Notes: a model not told the origin generated them from the sequence alone. A stretch of DNA of 64,000 bases from JANQEU01 sp965242805 (GCA_965242805.1 CBDETD010000002.1:2480001-2544000), one strand, 5' to 3'. Counted from the first letter of the stretch, positions 11,101 through 18,971 are shown. Program-made: numbers and translations.

Positions 11101-11648
11101 CCTGCATATATAAACAGACTAATACCAGAGATGACCAGCAAAACAACTTCAAGGAATAATCGAGCATCGATGCCCGTAGAAGTTGAAGTCAAAAGCAGAG
11201 CCAATGCCAGAGGTATGTTCAATGTGTAAAACGAAATGATCAGGTTAACCCGTTTGCCGGAGTTCTGACCAAATGAAACACCATGCCGTTTCAGGTTTGA
11301 TACAACCCACTTGATAATCAGAATAAACTCAATCGATAAATAAATGCCCAGAATATAGAAGTCAAATGGAGTATAGAGGATAATTGATCCCAGGACGATA
11401 ATCATCAAAATGGAAGAAATATGCTGATGAAGGATCAGGTCCTTAGTAAACCAGTAGCTGGTTATTAAACGAATCGCGAAAGGCAAAATCAAGCCAAATA
11501 GATAAACGTAAGGCAGCCCCTCTAGTGACCAGATTCCCAAAAGGATGAAAAAGACCCAATAAACTGAATGCGCAATCAGAGAATGGGTTTTTTGTCTTAG
11601 AGATCCCACCAAAATGGTTATTGCAATTCCGATTCCTATTAAAATCAA
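8175..11648 (-). CDS. AraC-type membrane regulator fused to FtsX/MacB-like ABC permease
   Basis: One uninterrupted 1157-residue frame joins two proteins that are normally separate. Residues 1-185 contain about six hydrophobic helices. Residues 206-318 form an AraC-type double helix-turn-helix (IEQIAEEVGYLSKSAFNTSFKK followed by TGFTPSEYR, here split). After a short linker, residues 350-1157 look like a complete MacB/FtsX permease: LRNKAFSAINLIGLVLGI at the first helix, a periplasmic domain, three helices with SKEVGMRRALGA, and a repeated second half with TREIGIRKVMGA. No ATP-binding subunit is adjacent. The frame starts at a TTG, with an in-frame stop three codons upstream and no early ATG. 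Met350 (10601) could be an internal start for a free permease of about 808 residues. The transported substrate is unknown. Confidence 0.85.
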   Translation of the reverse strand: MILIGIGIAITILVGSLRQKTHSLIAHSVYWVFFILLGIWSLEGLPYVYLFGLILPFAIRLITSYWFTKDLILHQHISSILMIIVLGSIILYTPFDFYILGIYLSIEFILIIKWVVSNLKRHGVSFGQNSGKRVNLIISFYTLNIPLALALLLTSTSTGIDARLFLEVVLLVISGISLFIYAGFNDAYKPIFGEAKYAKSSLEAAEKYRILNEIENQIRKNKFHLDQDASLQNLANLVHANIHQVSQVLNEKKGMTFFELIAYHRVQEGKKLLRNENYKKFKIEQIAEEVGYLSKSAFNTSFKKITGFTPSEYRNSDVRDHKIEHQEHKEIARSLMDEGTFGYVKNSTIMFSSFLKVFLRTQLRNKAFSAINLIGLVLGITSTLLIIVYLNHELSYDKFHTNAQDIYRVVWLTGNPQTRTPHPMAQALVRDFPQVRSGVSLTPVYGPGLTLQSIYVRNSENNVMFKEPDIFLADSTFFDVFDFKLVAGDKKDALDDVGDIVISDDLARKYFGDEDPLGKSLEIVEYDFRGIIAGVMETPPSNSHFHPKLLVSYITRKSADPDHFWFQWNDFGHFNYVRLDEGSDPADIVNAIPEWLTNYLELTQAQVEDMQSRLYYLDLQPITDIHLHSNLRWELEANSNIIYVYILIAAVIFLVTIASINFVNLTTARAFERSKEVGMRRALGAKKSNISFQFIAESVFICIMALAIAYLSSFLLFDQFNQLVGQNISPQRLFDPEVIIFAVVIAIFIGIITGIYPSSFLTKIKPVDVLKGKFVNRSSGSSIRKILISIQFVVSTIMIFGSLVILGQIQYMEGKELGFDDDEILVVELHSDEEVSRLNSLKAEMKRIPGILMACGISNLPGGQFNQNEIFPVVRPDDQVSCSELRVDFDALELLGINLRLGRWFDPSMKQDSLGLSFIVNEAAYKGLNLENPFEDKIIWNEEIQPREGKIVGVIEDFHYKSLHKSIQPLVINVNPSSINYLLLKIEAGNSISGILDKLEDVHYQFDDQFQFDYFFLNQLVQNQYESERKALGVFNLFTTLALVLASMGLLGLAYLVITQRTREIGIRKVMGARVMDILVMENKTFLKVILISLIIGLPTSYFVMQTWLEAFAYRIGFSIWPFIITILMLSIIAIASVSLAVLRTILKNPSVALRYE

Positions 11649-11692
11649 ATCGATCAGTTAGTTTTTTTAAATTTAGTTTAATTACCAGAACT

Positions 11693-12328
11693 ATGTCCAT
11701 TATTGATAAGCTGTCATCATCTCAAAAAAGACGAGATCAAGGTCCGAATATTGAATTGGCCAATGAGATTGTCAATAACGAGGATTACCATTTAATAGAT
11801 GAACTGGTACGTTTACTTTCATCATCATTGAGGGATGTAATCAAAAACGATATAGTGATGACGCTGATGTCAATAAGTGATAGAAATCCGGAAATGCTTT
11901 TGTCCAGGCTGGAAATCTTTATTCAAAACCTGAAATCGTCATCGAATCGTAGAGTTTGGGGAAGTATGACTGTAATATCAAATATAGCACCCTTCGTACA
12001 GGAACAGATCATGGAACATCTGGGTATTATTTTGGACTCGATGAACAATGGTACTGTTGTCACAAGGGATCGTGGATTCATTGTACTATGCGTATTGTAC
12101 TCTAATGACAAATTCAGAGGACAACTATTTCCACTGATTATTGAGCAATTGTACGGAGCACCGGACAACCAGCTTGGACAGTACGCAGAAAGACTTCTTG
12201 AGACTATTGATTGCAATCATATGGATGAATTGGAAAAGGTTCTTGAAAAAAGGTTGGTGGACCTTACCAATGAATATCACATTAACCGAACTGAAAAAAT
12301 CATCCGAAGAATTAGAAAAAAGAAATGA
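11693..12328 (+). CDS. HEAT-repeat-like helical protein
   Basis: A 211-residue protein, read from ATG at 11693; the longer frame from 11621 would run into the divergent gene and begins with unconvincing sequence. It is built of amphipathic helices in pairs (for example DELVRLLSSSLRDVIKNDIV and RRVWGSMTVISNIAPFVQEQ), the pattern of HEAT or ARM repeats, and ends in a basic tail (IIRRIRKKK). There is no signal peptide, so it is probably cytoplasmic and binds protein or nucleic acid. Its stop overlaps the csaA start by four bases, implying translational coupling. Exact function unknown. Confidence 0.65.
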   Translation: MSIIDKLSSSQKRRDQGPNIELANEIVNNEDYHLIDELVRLLSSSLRDVIKNDIVMTLMSISDRNPEMLLSRLEIFIQNLKSSSNRRVWGSMTVISNIAPFVQEQIMEHLGIILDSMNNGTVVTRDRGFIVLCVLYSNDKFRGQLFPLIIEQLYGAPDNQLGQYAERLLETIDCNHMDELEKVLEKRLVDLTNEYHINRTEKIIRRIRKKK

Positions 12329-12654
12329 CAATTGATTGGAGTGACTTTGAGAAAATTGATATAAGAACGGGAACCATACTAGAAGCAGAGGAGTTCCCGG
12401 AAGCACGTAAACCTGCTTACAAATTGACCATTGATTTCGGTCAATTGGGGACTATGAAGAGCTCTGCACAGATCACAGATCAATATGGTCTATTGGAATT
12501 GCCAGGGAAACAAATCATAGCAGTTGTGAATTTCCCTAATAAGCAAATCGGTCCGTTCACTAGTGAGTGTCTGGTCCTTGGATCCTATTCAAATGAAGGA
12601 GTTGTTCTTTTGACATCTGACAAAAGTGTCCCAAATGGATTGAAAATTGGGTAG
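12325..12654 (+). CDS. csaA: CsaA-like tRNA-binding domain protein
   Basis: A 109-residue stand-alone OB-fold protein of the CsaA family. Matching segments are DFEKIDIRTGTILEAEEFPE, KLTIDFG, SSAQIT, KQIIAVVNFPNKQIGPF, SECLVLG and the C-terminal PNGLKIG. CsaA binds tRNA through the domain also found in MetRS and EMAP-II, and has been reported to have secretion-related chaperone activity in Bacillus. The length is normal. It overlaps the preceding HEAT-like gene by ATGA, so the two products are likely made together. Confidence 0.88.
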   Translation: MTIDWSDFEKIDIRTGTILEAEEFPEARKPAYKLTIDFGQLGTMKSSAQITDQYGLLELPGKQIIAVVNFPNKQIGPFTSECLVLGSYSNEGVVLLTSDKSVPNGLKIG

Positions 12655-12876
12655 TATCTATGTTCAGAAGAATCAACAATATTTTCAACTTATAACTGAC
12701 TACTAATTAGCTATTTAGAGACCTATCTTTACATTTTTCATTCAAAAAACTCCAGCCCAACAGCCCTCTGATTCACCTTAAAATATTCCCGTTCAGAAGC
12801 CTCAATTTCTTAAGAATGTCGACCTTATTCACCTTTGTAACAATTAATTCGACCAATTATTCAACCAGCTACAATT
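12655..12876. other. AT-rich intergenic region
   Basis: These 222 bases between csaA and a small ORF contain no convincing gene or hairpin. A TATCTTTA at 12724-12731 resembles the Bacteroidota -7 element, but I see no matching upstream TTTG, so no promoter is called. Confidence 0.4.
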
Positions 12877-13074
12877 ATGAATACTGAATCAAAAAATACA
12901 AATTGGAATAACGACCTGATTGATGATGAAAATCTCCTTCAGGAATGCTGTTCAAATATTTTAAGAAATCTTGATAGAAATCTATCGAAGTCAAATACTG
13001 ATCATGAAAAAGTGGGCAAACTTTTGTCAATGAGATGGTATGTAACCAACGAAATAAACCCCAAAACAAACTAG
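12877..13074 (+). CDS. Small unknown protein, 65 residues
   Basis: An ATG-started frame coding a soluble, Asn- and acidic-rich peptide with an adjacent Cys pair (QECCSNIL). There is no signal peptide and I do not recognise a family. It stands alone between two intergenic gaps and is followed 46 bases later by a good rho-independent terminator, which supports it as a real transcribed unit. A metal-binding or redox role for the Cys pair would be a guess. Confidence 0.45.
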   Translation: MNTESKNTNWNNDLIDDENLLQECCSNILRNLDRNLSKSNTDHEKVGKLLSMRWYVTNEINPKTN

Positions 13075-13119
13075 ATGATGATCATTTGAGGTAATCTCCA
13101 ACCATACCTTTTGTGATGA

Positions 13120-13156
13120 AGCCGGTTCGCTAGTTAGCGGATCGGCTTTTTTTATT
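13120..13156 (+). terminator. Rho-independent terminator
   Basis: Stem arms agccggttcgct (13120-13131) and agcggatcggct (13136-13147) pair along 12 positions with two G-U wobbles and a 4-base loop, and are followed by a run of seven T. It ends the transcript of the small 65-residue ORF and insulates the next operon. Confidence 0.8.
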
Positions 13157-13192
13157 AATCAATATTGGAATAATCCAAATCTTAACGAAAAA

Positions 13193-13224
13193 TTTGCTTC
13201 CTTTCCGCGTTGTCTCTAAATTTA
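13193..13224 (+). promoter_or_regulatory. Bacteroidota-type promoter candidate
   Basis: TTTG at 13193-13196, a 20-base spacer, then TAAATTTA at 13217-13224 match the TTTG / TAnnTTTG pattern of the Bacteroidota primary sigma factor with one mismatch in the last position. It lies 47 bases before the next start codon and after the terminator, the expected position for a promoter of the unknown gene plus histidine kinase pair. Confidence 0.45.
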
Positions 13225-13271
13225 TCACAAATCACTTTTATTAATCAAGTAATCACTAAACAGAACAACTA

Positions 13272-13628
13272 ATGACTACAATTAGATTAAGACTCGACGG
13301 AAAAACATTGCATTGGAGTTCTGACGGGGCCTCATGGGGTATTGTTGGAAGAAACTCACCGTTGACTGGAATGGATCCTGACCGCGAAATTGAATGGTTG
13401 GCCGACAGAAGAACGATCAAAAAACTTGAGATAGAACCCGACTGTGATGATCCGGATTGCGTTATCCTGGAACCTAAGGATATCGAGGAAAACGGTACAG
13501 CATGGCCTATGGCAAAGATCCCCGCAGATAATCGAAGAAGAATTCAGAAATATACCATCAGAGTAACTTCGCGAAGAGGTGATGAAGTCATGGAATTCGA
13601 TCCGGAAATTCAAGTTCCCCAGACTTGA
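13272..13628 (+). CDS. Unknown 118-residue protein coupled to a histidine kinase
   Basis: A soluble protein with many charged residues, no signal peptide and no membrane segment. Notable parts are the Trp-rich N-terminal region (LHWSSDGASWGI), a DCDDPDC segment that could bind metal, and a C-terminal half that reads like beta strands (KYTIRVTSRRGDEVMEFDP). I do not recognise a family. Its stop codon overlaps the TTG start of the TPR histidine kinase, so the two are likely translated together. A promoter candidate lies just upstream. Confidence 0.6.
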   Translation: MTTIRLRLDGKTLHWSSDGASWGIVGRNSPLTGMDPDREIEWLADRRTIKKLEIEPDCDDPDCVILEPKDIEENGTAWPMAKIPADNRRRIQKYTIRVTSRRGDEVMEFDPEIQVPQT

Positions 13629-15541
13629 GTTATTTTATTGATTGTTTTCCGAAATTCTCAAAAACAGCCCTGGTGGCTGTTTTTATATTTTGGATCAGCG
13701 TTGGCTTTTCCCAAAACCAAACAATAGTTGACAGTCTTTCCAAGATTAATAGAGAAGATGTGTCAGATTCCGTGGGAATGGAAATTTTGCGAGTTCTGGC
13801 CATTAATTCTACCACCCCCAATGAAAAAATAAGACATGCTGAGGAACTCTTGGAAATCTCCACTGCCAAAAACAATATATTTTACCGACAGTCCGCACAC
13901 AACTCTTTAGGAACCGGATATCGTTTAAGAGGTGATCTTGAACTTTCACTTTTCCATCTTCTTGAAAGTGCAAAACTCGCTGAGACAGGTCAACTCTTAA
14001 AAGGACTGGGCGAAACATATTCAGAAATAGCAACGGTATACTCATCCTCAGAGGACCGTGAAAATGCAGTCATTTACAACAAGAAGGCAATAGATATTTT
14101 CCAGGCTTCCCTGGACTCGATCCCGCTCTCCCTAACCCTCATGAATTTGGGATATATATATTATGAGCTGAAACAATTAGATTCTGCATTACATTACTAT
14201 GACTTGTCAGAGGATTTATTTGTCAAGTTGAACATTGGTATTGGGAAATCATATGTTCTTGGCAATCGGGCATTAGTAAAATTTGAGCAAGGTGATTTTC
14301 TCACGGCAGAAAAAGAGATCAATGAAGCAATAAGCCAGCTAGAACCCATCGGAGATAATTTTGGTATCGCCGATTTTCAGAACCAACTTGGAAAAGTATA
14401 CATTGAAATTGGTGAAATTGAGAAGGCAACAATAGCTATTTCCAAAGGTATTTCCACCGCTAAAAAAATAGATTTAAAAGAGCAAGTACGGGATGCTTCC
14501 CTGATGTTATCACAACTTTATCTTGATCTTGGCGATTTCCAGAAAGCTTATGAATTTCAAACTCAATACATTGCCTTTAAGGATAGTATCCAAAATATGG
14601 AGACTGTACAGGAATTGGCTAACCAAAGAACAGAATACGAAGTTGGTCTTAAGCAAGCAGAAGTCGACTTATTAGAGGTTAGGCAAGAAAATCAAAGGAT
14701 CTTTTTAATCGGACTTTCAGTATTCCTTCTTGTCTTTTTAGTAGGTATAATTATTGTCTATAGATTTTATCTGATAAAAAAGCATCTTAGCCAGGCCCTG
14801 GAATCCAAGAAGAATGAATTGGAAAACCTGAATCATACCAAGGATAAATTCTTTTCAATAATATCCCATGACCTCAGAAGTCCGGTTTCCGCATTCCTGG
14901 GCATATCCAGAATGATTGAAATGCTGGTGAAAACGAAAAAGACCGACGAATTACTTCAACTGACATCCGAAATAGATAAGTCGGTGAATCGATTGTCCAG
15001 CTTACTGGATAACCTTCTTAACTGGGCGATGCAACAACAGGGTAATATCCCAAATACACCGGAAAAAATTGTACTGAGTGAGCTTATTGACGACCTGGTG
15101 GGTACATTTTATAATATGACCATTTCAAAGAACATAGAGATTATCAATGAAATTGAAAACGACATCATATTATGGGTCGACAAAAACTCTTCTGCCACGA
15201 TTTTTCGAAATCTGATCAACAATGCAATTAAGTTTTCGAATGATGGAGGATCAATCCGAGTTTTTGCCGCTTCCGATGACAGCTCATCCAAAATAACTAT
15301 TGAAGACAATGGAGTGGGCATGTCCAAGGAGAAACAGGAAAACTTATTTAGTCTCCAAACGGCAAAAGGATCCTACGGGACCAGGGGTGAGAAAGGGCTG
15401 GGTTTGGGGCTTCAATTAGTCAAAGAATTTGTCCAATTGAATCAGGGAAATATTAGTGTTGAAAGTGAGGAAGGCAAGGGAACTGCTTTTCATGTTACAC
15501 TTCCTATTTACCAGTCCGAATATGTTCTGGAAACAGATTAG
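13625..15541 (+). CDS. TPR-containing membrane sensor histidine kinase
   Basis: A 638-residue hybrid of a periplasmic TPR sensor and a kinase. Residues 13-29 form a signal segment. Residues 60-325 hold TPR-like helix pairs (for example ALHYYDLSEDLF and GDFQKAYEFQ). A transmembrane helix lies at 359-384 and a coiled coil at 385-407. His415 sits in SIISHDLRSP (H box), Asn533 in NLINNAIKFS (N box), DNGVGMS at 561-567 is G1 and GLGLGLQLV at 591-599 is G2, so the kinase looks intact. It starts at TTG, overlapping the previous stop by four bases, with no early ATG. The 3' end overlaps that of a converging single-domain response regulator, a plausible partner. The signal is unknown. Confidence 0.88.
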   Translation: MSYFIDCFPKFSKTALVAVFIFWISVGFSQNQTIVDSLSKINREDVSDSVGMEILRVLAINSTTPNEKIRHAEELLEISTAKNNIFYRQSAHNSLGTGYRLRGDLELSLFHLLESAKLAETGQLLKGLGETYSEIATVYSSSEDRENAVIYNKKAIDIFQASLDSIPLSLTLMNLGYIYYELKQLDSALHYYDLSEDLFVKLNIGIGKSYVLGNRALVKFEQGDFLTAEKEINEAISQLEPIGDNFGIADFQNQLGKVYIEIGEIEKATIAISKGISTAKKIDLKEQVRDASLMLSQLYLDLGDFQKAYEFQTQYIAFKDSIQNMETVQELANQRTEYEVGLKQAEVDLLEVRQENQRIFLIGLSVFLLVFLVGIIIVYRFYLIKKHLSQALESKKNELENLNHTKDKFFSIISHDLRSPVSAFLGISRMIEMLVKTKKTDELLQLTSEIDKSVNRLSSLLDNLLNWAMQQQGNIPNTPEKIVLSELIDDLVGTFYNMTISKNIEIINEIENDIILWVDKNSSATIFRNLINNAIKFSNDGGSIRVFAASDDSSSKITIEDNGVGMSKEKQENLFSLQTAKGSYGTRGEKGLGLGLQLVKEFVQLNQGNISVESEEGKGTAFHVTLPIYQSEYVLETD

Positions 15542-15891
15542 GGCATCATCACTTCATTGATAGCAATTTCCAATTGCTTGGCATCTTTCAATCCATTCTT
15601 GGGAAGAAACTTATCGCCAGGGATCTTATCCAAATCCGGAGACTTCAAATAACCAGAAATTACAATCACCTTTGGCCTAGTCCTCAGCATGCCTAACATC
15701 TCAAATCCATCGATATATGGCATATCGTAATCCAGTAGAACAACATCTGGTTTTAGCTGTACGATACCTAGAGCTCCTTTGACAGGATTATCATAAGATG
15801 CCATCAGTTTTGCAGAATCCATCTCTTCAAAGTATGTCTCAATCATTCTTAAAAACAACTGGTCATCATCAATGGCAATGCAATTGTACAT
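15538..15891 (-). CDS. Single-domain response regulator (CheY-like receiver)
   Basis: A 117-residue receiver with all key residues: the acidic cluster DDD at 8-10, phosphoacceptor Asp54 in VLLDYDMP, Ser79 in VIVISGY and Lys98 in FLPKNG. There is no output domain, so it must act through protein contacts or as a phosphate relay. It converges on the TPR histidine kinase with a four-base 3' overlap. It is the only receiver visible in the window and the most likely partner, although it is on the opposite strand and so separately transcribed. Confidence 0.88.
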   Translation of the reverse strand: MYNCIAIDDDQLFLRMIETYFEEMDSAKLMASYDNPVKGALGIVQLKPDVVLLDYDMPYIDGFEMLGMLRTRPKVIVISGYLKSPDLDKIPGDKFLPKNGLKDAKQLEIAINEVMMP

Positions 15892-15974
15892 TTCAGAAGA
15901 TTTTCCTAGCTAAGTTATAAACCTCTTGTCAATGTCCAACTCGAAAATATCACCATCTTGGTTATTTTCGCGGC

Positions 15975-16751
15975 ATGGAGAAATTACACCTTGTATCATG
16001 GAATGTAAATGGAATCAGAGCCATCGTTAAAAAAGACTTCCTGAAAGACATAAAATCACTTTCTCCGGATGTTCTGTGTCTCCAGGAAACCAAAGCTCAA
16101 AATGAGGATGCTCAAACTACCTTGAGTCTTCTTAATGGATATCACATATATACCAATTCATCAAAAGAAAGGAAGGGTTATTCCGGAACAGCAATCCTTT
16201 CACGTAGAGAACCTCTAAACCTGACCTATGATATTGGTGTAGAGAAGCATGATCAAGAGGGAAGGGTGATTACCGCTGAATATGAAAAATTTCATTTGGT
16301 CACGGTATATACACCCAACTCTGGTGAGGGTATGAAAAGGTTGAATTACCGGGAAACGTGGGATATTGATTTCCTCAATTATATTCAATCTCTCGAGAAA
16401 AGAAAGCCTGTAATTATTTGTGGGGATTTGAATGTTGCCCACACAGAAATTGACCTTGCAAGACCAAAACCAAACTATAACAAGACAAGCGGTTACACTC
16501 AAAAAGAAATTGATGGGCTTGATCGAATGCTGAAATCAGGATACCTGGACACCTTCAGACTATACCATCCGGAAGAAGTAAAATACTCCTGGTGGAATTA
16601 TAAGTTTAACGCCAGGGCTCGAAATGTAGGATGGAGGATCGATTACTTTCTGGCCAGTGAGGCCCTGAAAGAGAATATAGTTGAATCGGAAATCTATAAT
16701 GAATATCTTGGATCTGATCACTGTCCGGTGGGCATTCGGATCCACGTTTGA
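15975..16751 (+). CDS. xth: Exodeoxyribonuclease III / AP endonuclease
   Basis: A 258-residue member of the exonuclease III family that cuts DNA 5' to abasic sites in base-excision repair and has 3' exonuclease and phosphatase activities. Motifs: SWNVNGIRA near the N-terminus, LCLQETKAQ with the metal-binding Glu, GDLNVAHTEIDLARP with the catalytic Asp and Asn, WRIDYFLAS, and LGSDHCPVGI with the catalytic Asp-His near the C-terminus. Length is normal. gcvT begins 23 bases downstream. It is divergent from the receiver gene. Confidence 0.95.
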   Translation: MEKLHLVSWNVNGIRAIVKKDFLKDIKSLSPDVLCLQETKAQNEDAQTTLSLLNGYHIYTNSSKERKGYSGTAILSRREPLNLTYDIGVEKHDQEGRVITAEYEKFHLVTVYTPNSGEGMKRLNYRETWDIDFLNYIQSLEKRKPVIICGDLNVAHTEIDLARPKPNYNKTSGYTQKEIDGLDRMLKSGYLDTFRLYHPEEVKYSWWNYKFNARARNVGWRIDYFLASEALKENIVESEIYNEYLGSDHCPVGIRIHV

Positions 16752-16774
16752 CGACTCTAAATCCAAAATTGATA

Positions 16775-17860
16775 ATGGAAGCAAAAAATATCCCCCTTAA
16801 CAAATTGCATCAATCAATAGGAGGCAAAATGGTACCATTTGCTGGTTTTAATATGCCAGTCCGGTATAGTTCTGATAAAGAAGAACATTTAACAGTACGC
16901 CAAGGTGTTGGTGTGTTCGATGTCTCACATATGGGTGAGTTTATTATCGAAGGTCCATCTGCAATTAATCTCATTCAGAAAGTTACTAGCAACGATGCCA
17001 GCACATTGGTTGATGGACAGGCGCAGTATTCATGTTTCCCAAATGATAAAGGAGGGATTGTTGATGACCTCATCGTATACCGGCATAATGGTGAGAAATA
17101 TATGCTTGTTGTCAATGCTTCAAATATTGATAAGGATTGGAAATGGGTAGCATCTCAGAACACATTCGGAGCCCAAATGACCAATATATCAGATGAAATC
17201 TGCTTGTTTGCAGTCCAAGGGCCAAAAGCGACTGCGGCACTTCAGAAAATTACTGAAGTTGATCTTGACTCCATCAAATTTTACCATTTCACAGTTGGAG
17301 AAATTGGTGGAATCCCTGATGTTATCATATCGGCCACAGGATATACCGGTGCAGGAGGCTTCGAACTATATGTGAGAAAAGATCAAGCAGAAAAACTATG
17401 GAATGCGGTTTTTAAAGCCGGAGGAGAATACGATATCAGACCTATAGGACTTGGAGCACGAGACACCCTTCGACTCGAAATGGGATACTGTCTATATGGC
17501 AATGATATTGATGACAACACTTCACCTATTGAGGCGGGTCTGGGCTGGATCACTAAGTTTTCCAAAGATTTTATCAATGCTGACAATCTTAAATCCCAAA
17601 AGGAAGAAGGTGTAACGAAAAAACTTGTTGGATTCAAAATGGTGGAAAGAGGTATACCCAGGCAAGGATATGATATCGTCAACAAAGACGGGGAAGTAAT
17701 AGGAAATGTGACCTCCGGAACAATGAGTCCAAGTTTGAATCTGGGAATAGGATTGGGTTATGTCAAAACAGGCTACCACAAATCAGAAACCGAGCTTTCT
17801 ATTCGTATAAGGAACAAGGACGTCAAAGCAATCGTGACAAGACCTCCTTTTATCAAATGA
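16775..17860 (+). CDS. gcvT: Glycine cleavage system aminomethyltransferase (T protein)
   Basis: Transfers the methylene group from aminomethyl-lipoyl-H protein to tetrahydrofolate, releasing ammonia. At 361 residues it has normal length. Motifs: GKMVPFAGFNMPVRY near the N-terminus, VGVFDVSHMGEF with the conserved catalytic-region Asp, the FAVQGPKA segment, SATGYTGAGGFELYV and GLGARDTLRLEMGYCLYG. A TTG at 16748 in frame is rejected in favour of ATG at 16775, after which the family alignment begins. Its stop overlaps the next gene by ATGA. The other glycine-cleavage subunits are not in this window. Confidence 0.95.
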   Translation: MEAKNIPLNKLHQSIGGKMVPFAGFNMPVRYSSDKEEHLTVRQGVGVFDVSHMGEFIIEGPSAINLIQKVTSNDASTLVDGQAQYSCFPNDKGGIVDDLIVYRHNGEKYMLVVNASNIDKDWKWVASQNTFGAQMTNISDEICLFAVQGPKATAALQKITEVDLDSIKFYHFTVGEIGGIPDVIISATGYTGAGGFELYVRKDQAEKLWNAVFKAGGEYDIRPIGLGARDTLRLEMGYCLYGNDIDDNTSPIEAGLGWITKFSKDFINADNLKSQKEEGVTKKLVGFKMVERGIPRQGYDIVNKDGEVIGNVTSGTMSPSLNLGIGLGYVKTGYHKSETELSIRIRNKDVKAIVTRPPFIK

Positions 17861-18558
17861 GATCTGTAGAGGTTTGTCTAACTCCAGAACTTATCCATCA
17901 GCATGATCTGGAGGGAAAGATCACAGTGGTTGTCGATATCTTTCGGGCTACCTCATGCATTGTTGCGGGGATCGGATACGGAGTCTCGGCTATTTGGCCT
18001 GTACTGGAAGTTGAGGAATGTATTGAACTCGGTAAAAGGGGAATGATCACGGCTGGAGAGAGGGGAGGGAAAAAACTTGATGAGTTTGATATCGGAAACT
18101 CCCCTTTCGACTATATGAATGACGAATTCATTGGAAAGGAAATTGCAATCTCCACTACGAATGGGACCCGTACAATATCAGCTTCCGGGAATTCTGAGGA
18201 AATAATTATTGGCAGTTTCCTGAATATCTCCTCAACAGCTACATACCTATCCTCTAAATCCAATAGTGTCCTTATCCATTGTGCCGGATGGAAGGGAACC
18301 CCCAACGTTGAGGACACGCTTTTCGCAGGAGCACTAATTTCCGAAATGGAGCATGAGATTTCAGGAGATAGTGCCATTATGGCTAAATATATTTATCAGA
18401 AAAACAAACACGACCTTCTCTCCACGGCAAGAGAATCAGGTCACGCCCGAAGATTGGCTGGATTTGGTGTTAAAAAAGATATAGAGTTTTGTCTCACGAA
18501 AGATCATTACAATGATCTTGTAGTTCGTTTTGATGGTAAAAAACTAGTGAAAAATTAA
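17857..18558 (+). CDS. comB: 2-phosphosulfolactate phosphatase family protein
   Basis: A 233-residue member of the ComB family, Mg-dependent phosphatases named for the second step of coenzyme M synthesis in methanogens. Visible family blocks are TVVVDIFRATSCIV, AGERGGKKLDEFDIGNSP, STTNGTRTI and SVLIHCAGWKG followed by a conserved acidic helix (NVEDTLFAGA). Bacteroidota do not make coenzyme M, so the true substrate here may be sulfolactate phosphate in sulfonate metabolism or something else. It overlaps gcvT by four bases and is translationally coupled to it. The family assignment is firm; the substrate is not. Confidence 0.85.
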   Translation: MRSVEVCLTPELIHQHDLEGKITVVVDIFRATSCIVAGIGYGVSAIWPVLEVEECIELGKRGMITAGERGGKKLDEFDIGNSPFDYMNDEFIGKEIAISTTNGTRTISASGNSEEIIIGSFLNISSTATYLSSKSNSVLIHCAGWKGTPNVEDTLFAGALISEMEHEISGDSAIMAKYIYQKNKHDLLSTARESGHARRLAGFGVKKDIEFCLTKDHYNDLVVRFDGKKLVKN

Positions 18559-18569
18559 CTGGCTGGGAA

Positions 18570-18971
18570 TCAATCCCCACCAAATTCCATATCACTCAAT
18601 TCCAGGTCCAACGCCTTCGTTGAAACAGAAATTTCCCACAATGAAATTACTAGGGAGATCAGTAAAAGGATCATTGAAATACCAAATAAGATCCCACCCC
18701 AACTCTGCGAATTTTGAAATATGAAGATCATACTCAATACACAAAAGAAAAAGCTCAACACCCCATAAGCCTGCATATTTCTTATCATTCTTAGGCGCAT
18801 TCTGAGGTTATGTATCTGTCCTACAATAATTCCCTTTTCCGGATCTTGTAAATATTTAGTGTGTAATTGCCGGATCATATTGGCAATGGCCAGGAACCGA
18901 TTAGTGTATGCAAGTAGTAATAACGATATCGCAGGGAAAAGCAGAGATGGAGTGGTCAGGGTGATCTCCAT
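18570..18971 (-). CDS. DUF2721 membrane protein
   Basis: A 133-residue integral membrane protein with an N-terminal helix (LLFPAISLLLLAYTNRFLAI), a basic cytoplasmic stretch (NLRMRLRMIRNMQAYG) and two further helices. The ISLLLLAYTNRF block and overall layout match DUF2721. Function unknown. The preferred start is ATG at 18971 (a TTG lies one codon upstream); it overlaps the stop of the upstream MazG-like gene by one base, so the pair is probably one operon. Confidence 0.75.
   Translation of the reverse strand: MEITLTTPSLLFPAISLLLLAYTNRFLAIANMIRQLHTKYLQDPEKGIIVGQIHNLRMRLRMIRNMQAYGVLSFFFCVLSMIFIFQNSQSWGGILFGISMILLLISLVISLWEISVSTKALDLELSDMEFGGD

Noticed and set aside
8175..11648. Treating the AraC and permease parts as two separate genes
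   Set aside because: There is no stop or frame change between them; separation is possible only by internal initiation.
11621..11692. Longer start for the HEAT-like gene
   Set aside because: It would overlap the divergent gene start, and the added residues do not look like the body of the protein.
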